Source: Paracoccaceae bacterium (GTDB lineage Bacteria > Pseudomonadota > Alphaproteobacteria > Rhodobacterales > Rhodobacteraceae). Taken from it: a stretch of 64,000 bases of DNA. The notes beneath the pieces are model-generated. The model did no database searches, had not been told where the DNA came from, and saw only the letters and a program-made list of their open reading frames with translations. Positions 1-7,152 of the stretch are shown in pieces. Every line of letters starts with the position of its first letter. Position 1 is the stretch's first letter. The DNA lies in the NCBI GenBank assembly GCA_024236495.1, contig JACKKJ010000001.1, forward strand, positions 124,001-188,000. Direction: 5' to 3'. A program made the position numbers and the translations under genes.

Positions 1-465
1 GAAGTCTTCGGGGTACTGGTCGGCAAGCCGCTGGCTGCGCCGCGCCGCCTTCGCCTCGTAGGTGGCCGGGTTCCAGATGCGGAAATAGTCGCCCGCCGAG
101 ATGAAGAAGGCTTCGCCCGACAGCCCCACCTTCTCGCGCAGTTTCTGCGGGATGGTCAGGCGGCCGTCGTCGTCGATCACGCTTTCGATCGACTGGCCAT
201 ACATGCGTTCCTCGATCATCAGCCGCTCGGGCGAGCCGCGCTGCATGAGGGAAATCTGTTCGTCCATCTCGTGAACGGCTTCCATCGAATAGACTTCGAG
301 CCAGTCCTGGCTTTCGGGGCCGTAGACGATGACGATGTTGGGGCGCAGGCCCTCTTTCCAGTCGGGGTCGGAGGCCTCGATCACGCGGCGGAAGGGTGCG
401 GGGATGGAAACGCGACCCTTCGCGTCCACCTTGAACGTATCCGACCCTCTGAACCTGCGTGCCAC
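1..465 (-). CDS. mraZ: Transcriptional regulator MraZ, 3' end missing
   Basis: MraZ is the nucleoid-associated regulator at the head of the division/cell-wall (dcw) cluster. Two SpoVT/AbrB-like halves are visible, one around FKVDAKGRVSIP near the start and a second around DDDGRLTIPQKLREKVGL, matching the duplicated MraZ fold. The start is the GTG at 465, which has an AGGAG about 8 nt upstream and gives the usual MARRFRGSDT-type N-terminus. The reading frame stays open to base 1, so the C-terminus lies outside the window and the rest of dcw should follow further left. The gene is preceded by an unusually long leader. Family identity is secure; DNA-binding specificity is inferred from the TGGGA-type boxes upstream. 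Confidence 0.93.
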   Translation of the reverse strand, partial: MARRFRGSDTFKVDAKGRVSIPAPFRRVIEASDPDWKEGLRPNIVIVYGPESQDWLEVYSMEAVHEMDEQISLMQRGSPERLMIEERMYGQSIESVIDDDGRLTIPQKLREKVGLSGEAFFISAGDYFRIWNPATYEAKAARRSQRLADQYPEDF

Positions 466-895
466 CGGCCCGCGCTCCTGCTACTGTCCCCGTCCCCAGG
501 ATCGTTCCACCAGCGCCCGGGCCGGTTTCCGGCCCCTGGAACGACAACGGCGGATCGGGCTGCTGCCACTGCCCGATCCGCCGCCCTCGTTCCCATCACT
601 GGGTTTGTCCGGCTGCCCTGCCACCTGGGGGATGTCTGCTCGCATGAGCGCCGGATCTCTTGGTTCGATGAAAGCGGGTGCCTGTATGAAACCTGACTTT
701 TGCCGTTTGGGTCTTTTCGCCCTGAGAGCCCGTCTTCATCTGTAGACAAGGGATGACATGGGAATTTACGGGAAGCAAGAGAAAACTTGCCGATGCAACA
801 ACGCCCGTCAGGCCAAAAATGGCCAACAAAGCTTGGATATTCTGAGAATCTTGTCAGTTCTTGGCACAAATTGGTGACACTTAAGAACGCGGCAC
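466..895 (-). promoter_or_regulatory. Long structured leader of mraZ, probable UpsM-like region
   Basis: About 430 nt separate the mraZ start from a candidate -10 (TATATT at 896-901, minus strand), and no convincing gene lies between. Two strong hairpins sit close to mraZ: arms 503-509/537-543 and 519-525/529-535 form one, and a perfect 12-bp stem 549-560/571-582 with a 10-nt loop forms the other. In Rhodobacter sphaeroides the dcw cluster is likewise preceded by an extended leader that yields the abundant sRNA UpsM. The equivalence here rests on position and structure only; no clear U-run follows either hairpin on the minus strand. Confidence 0.45.
749..773 (+). promoter_or_regulatory. Three 10-bp-phased TGGGA-type boxes (candidate MraZ site)
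   Basis: AGGGA (749-753), TGGGA (759-763) and CGGGA (769-773) occur on the plus strand with an exact 10-bp period. MraZ is known in other bacteria to bind direct repeats of TGGGN spaced one helical turn apart. The orientation is opposite to mraZ, which is unusual. Assignment as an MraZ site is inferred from period and core sequence. Confidence 0.5.
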
Positions 896-926
896 AATAT
901 ATGGGAATGAAAAATGAAACCTGATG

Positions 927-951
927 TCCCGTGATTTCCCAAGATTTCTCA
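927..951 (-). promoter_or_regulatory. Three 10-bp-phased TGGGA-type boxes, sense with mraZ
   Basis: Read on the minus strand the order is TGAGA (951-947), TGGGA (941-937), CGGGA (931-927), again with an exact 10-bp period and near-identical spacers (aatct, aatca, catca). The cluster lies just upstream of a TATATT -10-like element (896-901), where an autoregulatory MraZ operator is expected. The -35 match is weak, so the promoter itself is tentative. Confidence 0.55.
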
Positions 952-1061
952 GAGAAGTCACAGGGGCACGCCCCCAGAAGCACGAGGAAAGCCCGAAAAT
1001 CACCGAATCCTCGGCGTGCTGATTGATTCGAGTCAGCCCCGCGCGTCGGTAGACCGCGCGT

Positions 1062-1118
1062 TCCCACCCTTTCCCGTGCCCGTCACCTTTGGGACGGATG
1101 CGTTCCCGTGATTTCCCG
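1062..1118 (-). promoter_or_regulatory. Two further phased TGGGA/CGGGA box pairs
   Basis: TCCCA 1062-1066 with TCCCG 1072-1076, and TCCCG 1104-1108 with TCCCG 1114-1118 (plus-strand notation; CGGGA/TGGGA on minus) repeat the 10-bp spacing seen at 927-951. They lie between that cluster and the mrp stop codon. They may be auxiliary MraZ sites or decayed copies. Confidence 0.35.
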
Positions 1119-1120
1119 GA

Positions 1121-2191
1121 TCAGGCCATGCCGCCGGCGATCAGCCGCCGCGCGAGCTGGGCATAGGATGCGGCCACCGGCCCCTCGCCCGCCGCGATGG
1201 GGGTTCCAGCATCGCCCGCCAGCCGGACGTCCAGGCTTAGCGGAATCTCCCCCAGGAAGGGCAGGCCAAGCTTTGCGGCCTCTGCCGCGACCCCGCCGTG
1301 ACCGAACAGATGCGCCTCGTGCCCGCAGTTGGGGCAGACATAGGTCGACATGTTCTCGACCAGCCCGAGGATCGGGGTCTTGAGCTTGCCGAACATGTCG
1401 ATGGCGCGCCGCGCATCCAGAAGCGCCACATCCTGCGGGGTCGATACCACGATTGCCCCGGTCATGTGCGTACGTTGGCACAGTGTCAGCTGTACATCCC
1501 CCGTCCCCGGCGGCAGATCGACGATCAGGACATCAAGCTCGCCCCACTGGACCTGCCCCAGCATCTGCTGCAACGCCCCCATCAGCATCGGCCCCCGCCA
1601 GACGACGGCCTCGTCCTCCTTCAGCATCAGCCCGATCGACATCATGGTGACGCCATGGGCGGTCAGCGGAATGATCGTCTTGCCGTCGGGCGATGCGGGG
1701 CGCTTCGAAACACCCATCATCCGGGGCTGCGACGGCCCGTAGATATCGGCGTCAAGCAGGCCGACGCGCCGCCCCTGCCGGGCCAACGCCACCGCAAGGT
1801 TCGATGACAGCGTGGACTTGCCGACGCCCCCCTTGCCGGAGGCGATGGCGATGATCCGGTTCACCCCCGCCACCGGCTGCGGCCCGGCCTGCGGTGTCGG
1901 GTGGCCACCGATCTTGAGACTGGGCGCCGGCGCCTTGGGGGCCGGGCCATGCGCGGTCAGCACAGCCGACACGGAAGAAACCCCGTCCATCGCCCTGACC
2001 GCGCCCTCTGCGGCCTGCCTTACCGGTTCCATGCGCCGGGCGGCATCGGGATCAGGGGCCTCCAGGACAAATCTTACGCTGCCACCCTCGACGGTCAGCG
2101 CCCGAACCAGATCTCGGCTCACGATATCCCCTCCGTCGGGCAAAGCGACGCGGGCAAGGGCGTTCAGGACGGCATCACGTGTCAGGCTCAT
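1121..2191 (-). CDS. mrp: Mrp/ApbC-family iron-sulfur cluster carrier ATPase
   Basis: This 356-residue protein belongs to the Mrp/NBP35 scaffold family, which binds a 4Fe-4S cluster and transfers it to apo-proteins in the cytoplasm. An N-terminal MIP18/DUF59-like domain (about 1-80) and a linker precede the deviant Walker A GKGGVGKST (119-127), a DLPPGTGD switch region (225-232), and the cluster-binding pair Cys286-Pro-Asn-Cys289. The start at 2191 is chosen over longer in-frame options because GGAGGAG stands 6 nt upstream and the alternative N-terminus is Cys/Pro-rich and non-homologous. It is transcribed toward mraZ, with about 650 bp of leader and regulatory sequence between them. Confidence 0.93.
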   Translation of the reverse strand: MSLTRDAVLNALARVALPDGGDIVSRDLVRALTVEGGSVRFVLEAPDPDAARRMEPVRQAAEGAVRAMDGVSSVSAVLTAHGPAPKAPAPSLKIGGHPTPQAGPQPVAGVNRIIAIASGKGGVGKSTLSSNLAVALARQGRRVGLLDADIYGPSQPRMMGVSKRPASPDGKTIIPLTAHGVTMMSIGLMLKEDEAVVWRGPMLMGALQQMLGQVQWGELDVLIVDLPPGTGDVQLTLCQRTHMTGAIVVSTPQDVALLDARRAIDMFGKLKTPILGLVENMSTYVCPNCGHEAHLFGHGGVAAEAAKLGLPFLGEIPLSLDVRLAGDAGTPIAAGEGPVAASYAQLARRLIAGGMA

Positions 2192-2461
2192 GGCGGGCTC
2201 CTCCGGTTTGACGACAGACTTGTGACGGATGCATGGCAAGGGCAAGGGGCAGGTACACGGTGCGCACAAAAAATGAACCGAAACAGGGCAGATGCACGGA
2301 AATACGTCAGCAATTGTTATGCATTTTCTGCATGGCGGCATTGATCGAGTGACCTATTGTGCAACCGCAGCATCGGCCTCATGTTAGCCCCAACAGCGCT
2401 GCAACTGGCGCTCGACGCGGGACGCCACGAACGGCGTCGACAAGGAAACGAAGGTGTGAAA

Positions 2462-2677
2462 ATGGCGAATGTATCTGTTCTTAGCGGTGTCGAACTTGGG
2501 CTGTCCGACCGGATCGGCGCGTTCCTCCGCAACCTGCAGGATGCGCGTGGCCGGTACAGGGTCTACCGTCAGACCGTGCGTGAACTCAACGCCCTGACGG
2601 ATCGGGACCTGTCCGATCTGGGCATCAACCGCACGATGATCGACTCGATCGCGGTGGAAGCGGCCTACGGCAAGTAA
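2462..2677 (+). CDS. DUF1127 (YjiS-like) small protein, CcaF1-type
   Basis: A 71-residue basic protein ending in the DUF1127 helical motif: RYRVYRQTVRELNALTDRDL followed by SDLGINRTMI. In Rhodobacter sphaeroides a DUF1127 gene (CcaF1, RSP_6037) is co-transcribed with the CcsR sRNAs and affects RNA turnover. The hairpin array that begins 9 nt after this stop codon reproduces that arrangement. The start ATG at 2462 follows GAAGGTG; longer in-frame starts from 2357 lack homology. The 270-bp gap back to mrp holds a small inverted repeat (ATGCA 2319-2323 / TGCAT 2329-2333), but I could not assign a convincing RpoH-type promoter. Function is by family and synteny only. Confidence 0.88.
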   Translation: MANVSVLSGVELGLSDRIGAFLRNLQDARGRYRVYRQTVRELNALTDRDLSDLGINRTMIDSIAVEAAYGK

Positions 2678-2685
2678 GGAATTCT

Positions 2686-2750
2686 CCGCGCCTTCCTCCT
2701 CCCTGGCGCGGGAACAGCGGCGGCATCCTCCTCCTCCCTGATGTCGTCGC
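2686..2750 (+). ncRNA. CcsR-like sRNA 1 (two CCTCCTCCC-loop hairpins)
   Basis: Hairpin a has a 7-bp stem 2686-2692/2705-2711 with a 12-nt loop ending CCTCCTCCCT. Hairpin b has an 11-bp stem 2717-2727/2740-2750 with two G-U pairs and the loop CTCCTCCTCCCT. The two-hairpin unit with this loop is the published signature of CcsR/cuckoo RNAs, which are processed from the DUF1127 transcript and respond to stress in R. sphaeroides. Copy borders are inferred from structure. Confidence 0.85.
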
Positions 2751-2757
2751 GGAAACC

Positions 2758-2833
2758 TCGGTCCCCCCTCCTCCTCCCTCGGGGGTCCGAACCGAAGCGC
2801 GGCGGTGGCGTCCTCCTCCCTGCCACCGCCGCG
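2758..2833 (+). ncRNA. CcsR-like sRNA 2 (two CCTCCTCCC-loop hairpins)
   Basis: The first hairpin (2758-2790) has five C-G pairs, one T-T mismatch and four further pairs. The second has a perfect 12-bp stem 2798-2809/2822-2833 around a GTCCTCCTCCCT loop. The stems differ in sequence from copy 1 while the loops are nearly identical, so selection acts on the loop and on stem pairing. A degenerate hairpin (2832-2857) follows. Confidence 0.85.
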
Positions 2834-2894
2834 GCTTCCCTCCCCGGCAGGCAGCCGGACCGGTTTCGGGCCGATCGGGCCCAGCAAGATGCGA

Positions 2895-2969
2895 TCGCGC
2901 CCCTCCTCCTCCCTGGGTGCGACGCAGTGAAGACGGTGGCGGCTCATCCTCCTCCCAGAGTCGCCACCG
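2895..2969 (+). ncRNA. CcsR-like sRNA 3 (two CCTCCTCCC-loop hairpins)
   Basis: The first stem is 2895-2902/2915-2922 (8 bp, one G-U) with loop CTCCTCCTCCCT. The second stem is 2934-2945/2958-2969 (12 bp, one G-U) with loop ATCCTCCTCCCA. It is separated from copy 2 by about 60 nt that include GC-rich self-complementary stretches without the loop motif. Confidence 0.83.
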
Positions 2970-2984
2970 GACCTTCACGACAAA

Positions 2985-3054
2985 ACGAAAGCCCCTCCTC
3001 CTCCCTGGGGCTTGCGTCATGACGGCGGCCCCTCCTCCCCGGGGCCGCCGTTTT
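2985..3054 (+). ncRNA. CcsR-like sRNA 4, ending in the terminator
   Basis: The first hairpin pairs 2989-2995 with 3007-3013 (plus 2985-2987/3015-3017) around the loop TCCTCCTCCCT. The second hairpin, 3023-3050, has the shorter loop TCCTCCCC and runs into TTTT, so the last copy doubles as the transcription terminator of the whole array. Confidence 0.82.
3023..3054 (+). terminator. Rho-independent terminator of the DUF1127-CcsR transcript
   Basis: A perfect 10-bp G+C stem (3023-3032/3041-3050) with an 8-nt loop is followed by TTTT at 3051-3054. The loop keeps a shortened CCTCCCC motif. Confidence 0.82.
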
Positions 3055-3150
3055 CATTTCCATGGCATTCCTGCGCACCCACGATCGCCGAAACGATCGA
3101 TGCTGCGGCGGGGGGGCTTTTCCGTCACTGATTCCTGCGGATGCCCGCGT

Positions 3151-5751
3151 TCAGAAAGGAACGTCGTCCGCGCTTTCGGCCGCGACGACGAAGCTTGCCA
3201 CAAGGTGCTTGACCCCCGCCTTGTCGAAACTCACCTCCAGCTTGTCGCCCTCGATTCCCTCGACCGTGCCGTAGCCGAACTTCCGGTGGAACACCCGATC
3301 GCCCTCGGCAAAGGCGGACACGGCGTCAAGGTCGATGATCTGGTGACGCGATTCCCGCGGTTGCGCGACCGGCCGGCCTTGCGCGTTCGCCTGCATCCGC
3401 TTCCAGCCGGGGGAATTGTAGACATCCGCACGGGTGGCGCGTTCCTCGATCCCGCCCGCAAGGCCAGGCGCGCGCGGCGCCGCCGCGCCATAGCCGCCGC
3501 CGTAAAGGCCGGGCGGCGTCAGAACCTCCACGTCGGCGGCAGGAAGCTCGTCGATGAAGCGCGAGGGAAGCTGGCTTTGCCACTGGCCATAGACCCGCCG
3601 GTTTCCCGCGAAGGAGATCGTGCACAATTCTTCCGCCCGGGTGATGCCGACATAGGCGAGCCGCCGTTCCTCCTCCAGCCCGCGCAGGCCGCTTTCGTCC
3701 ATCGACCGCTGCGAGGGAAAGAGCCCGTCCTCCCAGCCCGGCAGGAACACCACGGGAAACTCCAGTCCCTTGGCGGCGTGCAGCGTCATGATGGTGATCT
3801 TTTCTTCCGCGTCCTCGCTGTCGTTGTCCATGATAAGCGAGACGTGTTCGAGGAATCCCTGCAAATTCTCGAAGTTTTCCAGCGCCTTGACCAGTTCCTT
3901 CAGGTTCTCCAGCCGCCCCGGCGCCTCGGGCGTCTTGTCGTTTTGCCACATCGCCGTATAGCCGGATTCATCGAGGATCGTTTCGGCCAGGCGGACATGG
4001 TCGTAGCCTGCGGCCAGCGTCTGGCGGTGCCAGCGGTCCACCCCCTCGACAAGCTGGCGAAGCTGCGCGCCGCCCTTGCCGCCGATCTGGCCGGACGCCA
4101 CGCAGTAACGCGCGCCTTCCAGAAGGCTGACGCCGTCCTCGCGCGCCTGGCGCTGGATGACCTGCTGCGCCTTGTCGCCAAGACCGCGCTTTGGCGTGTT
4201 GACGATCCGTTCGAAGGCAAGGCTGTCCTCGGGCGACACCGCCAGCCGGAAATAGGCCATCGCGTCGCGGATCTCGAGCCGTTCGTAGAACCGCGGGCCT
4301 CCGATCACGCGGTAGGGAAGGCCGATGGTCAGGAACCGGTCCTCGAAGGCGCGCATCTGGTGGGAGGCCCGGACAAGGATGGCGATTTCATTAAGACTAA
4401 AGCGATCAAGTGGGCTTTGGAGTACACTCTGATACAAGCGAGAAGAGTTGGCATCCTTGCTGAGAAGCCATTTGACGAGCATCTCGACTCGTTGATTGTT
4501 GTAGGCGCTTTTCGTCTTGAATGCGTTAAGAACAAATTGGCGGCGTGTTGGACGCCCCAATCCTGCTCTGGCAAGTTGCGCAAGCTCCTCATGAATACCC
4601 ATTGAGCGCAGATTCAATCTCTCTCGCGCAGCACGATGTGTGCCAGATTGCAGCCCTTCAATCTCCTCGCCGATCCAGCGCGCCTCTTCCTCGCCGTCCC
4701 AGTGGCCGATCAGGCGCACCTTCTCGCCGCCCTTCGCCTCGGTCCAGAGCGTCTTGCCCAGCCGCCCGGCATTCGCCGCGATCAGCCCCGAGGCGGCGGA
4801 CAGGATGTGTTCGGTCGACCGGTAGTTCTGTTCCAGCCGGATCACCTTGGCGCCGGGGAAGTCCTTTTCGAAGCGCAGGATGTTGCCGACCTCGGCGCCG
4901 CGCCAGCCGTAGATCGACTGATCGTCGTCGCCGACGCAGCAGATGTTCTTGTGCCCCGCCGCCAGCAGCCTGAGCCAGAGATACTGCGCGATGTTCGTAT
5001 CCTGATATTCATCGACCAGAATGAAGCGAAGCCACCGCTGATATTGTTGCAAAACGTCAACGTGCTTCTGGAAGATCGTCACCACATGCAAAAGCAGATC
5101 GCCGAAGTCGCAGGCGTTCAGCGTCAGCAGGCGGGCCTGGTAGGCGGCGTAAAGCTCCGTCCCCATGTGGTTGAACGCGCCGGCTTCGGCGCTTGGCACC
5201 TGCTCGGGGCCCCAGGCGCGGTTCTTCCAGTTGTCGATCAATCCGGCAAGCTGGCGCGCCGGCCAGCGTTTCTCGTCGATGTTCGCCGCCGCGATCACCT
5301 GCTTCAGAAGCCGGATCTGGTCGTCGGTGTCGAGGATCGTGAAATTCGACTTCAGCCCCACAAGTTCGGCGTGGCGGCGCAGGATCTTCACGCTGATCGA
5401 ATGGAAGGTGCCCATCCAGGGCATGCCCTCGACCACCCCACCGGTCAGCCGGCCCACGCGTTCCTTCATCTCCCGCGCGGCCTTGTTGGTGAAGGTCACC
5501 GCCAGGATCTCGTTCGGCCGCGCCATGGCGCGCGCCAGCAGATGCGCGATCCGCGCCGTCAGCGCGCGGGTCTTGCCGGTTCCCGCCCCTGCCAGCATCA
5601 GGACCGGCCCCTCCAGCGCCTCGACCGCGGCGCGTTGCGCGGGGTTCAGCCCCTCAAGATAGGGCGCGGGGCGCGCAGCCATGGCGCGGGCCGAGAGCGA
5701 CAGGCTCCCGGACGGGGCACCAGACGGGTCGTGTGGATCAGAACTGTTCAT
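3151..5751 (-). CDS. UvrD/PcrA-type ATP-dependent DNA helicase
   Basis: A superfamily I 3'-5' helicase of 866 residues, used in nucleotide excision and mismatch repair. Visible motifs are the Q-motif LNPAQRAAVE (35-44), Walker A GAGTGKT (55-61), motif Ia VTFTNKAAREM (85-95), motif II VDEYQDTN (246-253), motif III GDDDQSIYGWRGA (274-286), motif IV around QNYRS (308-312), and motif V/VI regions ITIMTLHAAKGLEF and YVGITRA. The C-terminal Tudor-like RNA-polymerase-interacting region (GDRVFHRKFGYGTV) is present. The gene carries an insertion of about 75-80 residues before the SLNEIAILVRASHQMRAFEDR segment (see the separate entry). It is divergent from the next gene and convergent with the CcsR array. 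Confidence 0.93.
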   Translation of the reverse strand: MNSSDPHDPSGAPSGSLSLSARAMAARPAPYLEGLNPAQRAAVEALEGPVLMLAGAGTGKTRALTARIAHLLARAMARPNEILAVTFTNKAAREMKERVGRLTGGVVEGMPWMGTFHSISVKILRRHAELVGLKSNFTILDTDDQIRLLKQVIAAANIDEKRWPARQLAGLIDNWKNRAWGPEQVPSAEAGAFNHMGTELYAAYQARLLTLNACDFGDLLLHVVTIFQKHVDVLQQYQRWLRFILVDEYQDTNIAQYLWLRLLAAGHKNICCVGDDDQSIYGWRGAEVGNILRFEKDFPGAKVIRLEQNYRSTEHILSAASGLIAANAGRLGKTLWTEAKGGEKVRLIGHWDGEEEARWIGEEIEGLQSGTHRAARERLNLRSMGIHEELAQLARAGLGRPTRRQFVLNAFKTKSAYNNQRVEMLVKWLLSKDANSSRLYQSVLQSPLDRFSLNEIAILVRASHQMRAFEDRFLTIGLPYRVIGGPRFYERLEIRDAMAYFRLAVSPEDSLAFERIVNTPKRGLGDKAQQVIQRQAREDGVSLLEGARYCVASGQIGGKGGAQLRQLVEGVDRWHRQTLAAGYDHVRLAETILDESGYTAMWQNDKTPEAPGRLENLKELVKALENFENLQGFLEHVSLIMDNDSEDAEEKITIMTLHAAKGLEFPVVFLPGWEDGLFPSQRSMDESGLRGLEEERRLAYVGITRAEELCTISFAGNRRVYGQWQSQLPSRFIDELPAADVEVLTPPGLYGGGYGAAAPRAPGLAGGIEERATRADVYNSPGWKRMQANAQGRPVAQPRESRHQIIDLDAVSAFAEGDRVFHRKFGYGTVEGIEGDKLEVSFDKAGVKHLVASFVVAAESADDVPF
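4396..4647 (-). other. AT-rich in-frame insertion inside the UvrD/PcrA gene
   Basis: Residues about 369-452 of the helicase have no counterpart in the usual spacing between EARWIGEEIEGLQ and LNEIAILVRA, where homologs I know have roughly 8-15 residues. By hand count the DNA is about 48-50% G+C, against mid-60s on both sides. The insert encodes a Lys/Asn/Ser-rich segment (for example FKTKSAYNNQRVEMLVKWL) and keeps the reading frame. It is too short for an intein and shows no splicing motifs. The origin is unknown; transfer or a domain insertion is inferred from composition. Confidence 0.6.
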
Positions 5752-5853
5752 GCCGGCAATCTAACCGGCACCGCATGGAAATTAAAGATACGTTCACATT
5801 CCGTTCCACTTCTCGCACTGGACATTCCGGCACCGATCGCGATGGATTGCGGC

Positions 5854-6990
5854 ATGGACCTGCACCAGCGTTACCCTGCCGTTTCCGACCTGAAATCCCG
5901 CGCCCGTGCGCGCATTCCCCATTTTGTCTGGGAATATCTCGACAGCGCGACCGGGACCGAGGCGACGCAGCGGCGCAACCGCACAGACCTTGACCGGGTG
6001 CTGTTTCGCCCTTCGATCCTGCACGGAGAGATGACCGCCGACCTGTCCACGCGCCTGATGGGCAAGGACTTTCCCCTGCCTTTCGGGGTGGCGCCGGTGG
6101 GCATGTCGGGGTTGATCTGGCCCGACGCGGAACGCCGCCTGGCGCGGGCCGCCGCCGCCGCGGGCCTGCCCTACTGCCTGTCCACCGTGGCAAGCCGAAC
6201 GCCCGAGGATCTCGCCCCCGTACTGGGCGATCACGGCTGGTTCCAGCTTTACCCCCCGCGCGACCCCGAGATTCGCAAGGACATGCTGAACCGCGCCCGC
6301 GCGGCCGGATTCGGCGCGCTGATCCTGACCGTCGACGTGCCGGTCGCAAGCCGGCGCGAACGCCAGACCCGGTCGGGCCTGACCCAGCCGCCGCGCCTGA
6401 CGCCGCGGCTTCTGGCGCAGGTCGCGCGGCGCCCGGCCTGGGCCCTTGGCACGCTGAAGCACGGCATGCCGCGGATGCGGCTGATGGACGGCTACGCCGA
6501 GAACAAGGTCAGCCTGTCCTCGACCGCCCATATCGGCTATCTCTTGCGGACTTCGCCCGACTGGGACTACCTGCGGGCACTGCGCGATGCCTGGGACGGC
6601 CCGCTGATCGTCAAGGGCGTCCTGAATGCCGACGACGCGGCACGGCTGCAGGATGAAGGAGCCGACGCGATCTGGGTCTCGAACCACGCGGGCCGGCAGT
6701 TCGACGCGGCGCCATCGACGATCGCGGCCCTGCCCGCCCTGCGCGCGGCCACCACCCTGCCTTTGATCCTGGACGGCGGGATCGAAGGCGGGCTCGACAT
6801 CCTGCGCGCGCTTGCCCTTGGCGCCGACTTCGTGATGCTGGGCCGCGCCTGGCACTACGCCCTTGGCGCGCTTGGCGATGCGGGACCGGCCCATCTGGTC
6901 GAAATCCTGGCCCGGGACATGGCCGCCAACATGGGCCAGCTTGGCGCGGGCCGTCTGTCGGACCTGCCCGGCCGTCTTCTTTCGCGCTGA
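5854..6990 (+). CDS. FMN-dependent alpha-hydroxy-acid dehydrogenase (LldD family)
   Basis: This 378-residue TIM-barrel flavoenzyme oxidises a 2-hydroxy acid such as L-lactate to the 2-oxo acid. The N-terminal RIPHFVWEYLDSATG segment, the FMN-binding PFGVAPVGMSGL, the GWFQLYPPRD strand and the active-site SNHAGRQFD with His278 and Arg281 are diagnostic, followed by phosphate-binding DGGIEGGLDILRALALGAD. The start at 5854 is preferred because the family begins MDLHxRYP; an ATG at 5842 is also in frame, and neither has a strong ribosome site. The gene stands alone, divergent from the helicase. The substrate (lactate, glycolate or another) cannot be fixed from sequence. Confidence 0.88.
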   Translation: MDLHQRYPAVSDLKSRARARIPHFVWEYLDSATGTEATQRRNRTDLDRVLFRPSILHGEMTADLSTRLMGKDFPLPFGVAPVGMSGLIWPDAERRLARAAAAAGLPYCLSTVASRTPEDLAPVLGDHGWFQLYPPRDPEIRKDMLNRARAAGFGALILTVDVPVASRRERQTRSGLTQPPRLTPRLLAQVARRPAWALGTLKHGMPRMRLMDGYAENKVSLSSTAHIGYLLRTSPDWDYLRALRDAWDGPLIVKGVLNADDAARLQDEGADAIWVSNHAGRQFDAAPSTIAALPALRAATTLPLILDGGIEGGLDILRALALGADFVMLGRAWHYALGALGDAGPAHLVEILARDMAANMGQLGAGRLSDLPGRLLSR

Positions 6991-7152
6991 GGTCGCGTTT
7001 CGCCAACTTTGCTTCGTTTGCGCATCAGATCGCCGCGCTGCGGGGAATATGCAGAACGAAATGTTACCGAATCCTGACGGAATGCCGATTTCGGGGCTTG
7101 CGCCGCACCGCAGCATCCCTAAGGTTCGCGCCGTCAGCAGGGAGGGCCGCCG

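Noticed and set aside
811..824. GGCC-AAAAAT-GGCC hairpin as a terminator in the mraZ leader
   Set aside because: The stem is only 4 bp and the A/T run is in the loop, not after the stem.
381..1067. Long open frame on the minus strand across the mraZ leader
   Set aside because: Overlaps the mraZ start out of frame, has no ribosome site or homology, and covers phased operator boxes.
466..1120. RNase P RNA (rnpB), which I considered for the region upstream of mraZ
   Set aside because: The conserved GAGGAAAGTCC-type and ACAGAAA-type core sequences are absent on either strand.
2686..3054. CRISPR array, suggested by the regularly recurring CTCCTCCTCCC motif
   Set aside because: The repeated part is only 10-12 nt, spacing is irregular, each copy lies in a hairpin loop with compensated stems, and there are no cas genes.
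2917..4605. 562-residue plus-strand frame over the CcsR array and the helicase gene
   Set aside because: It runs through structured RNA and is antisense to a clear helicase; no recognisable protein features.
4396..4647. Intein in the helicase gene
   Set aside because: About 80 residues is far too short, and there is no Cys/Ser start or His-Asn end motif.
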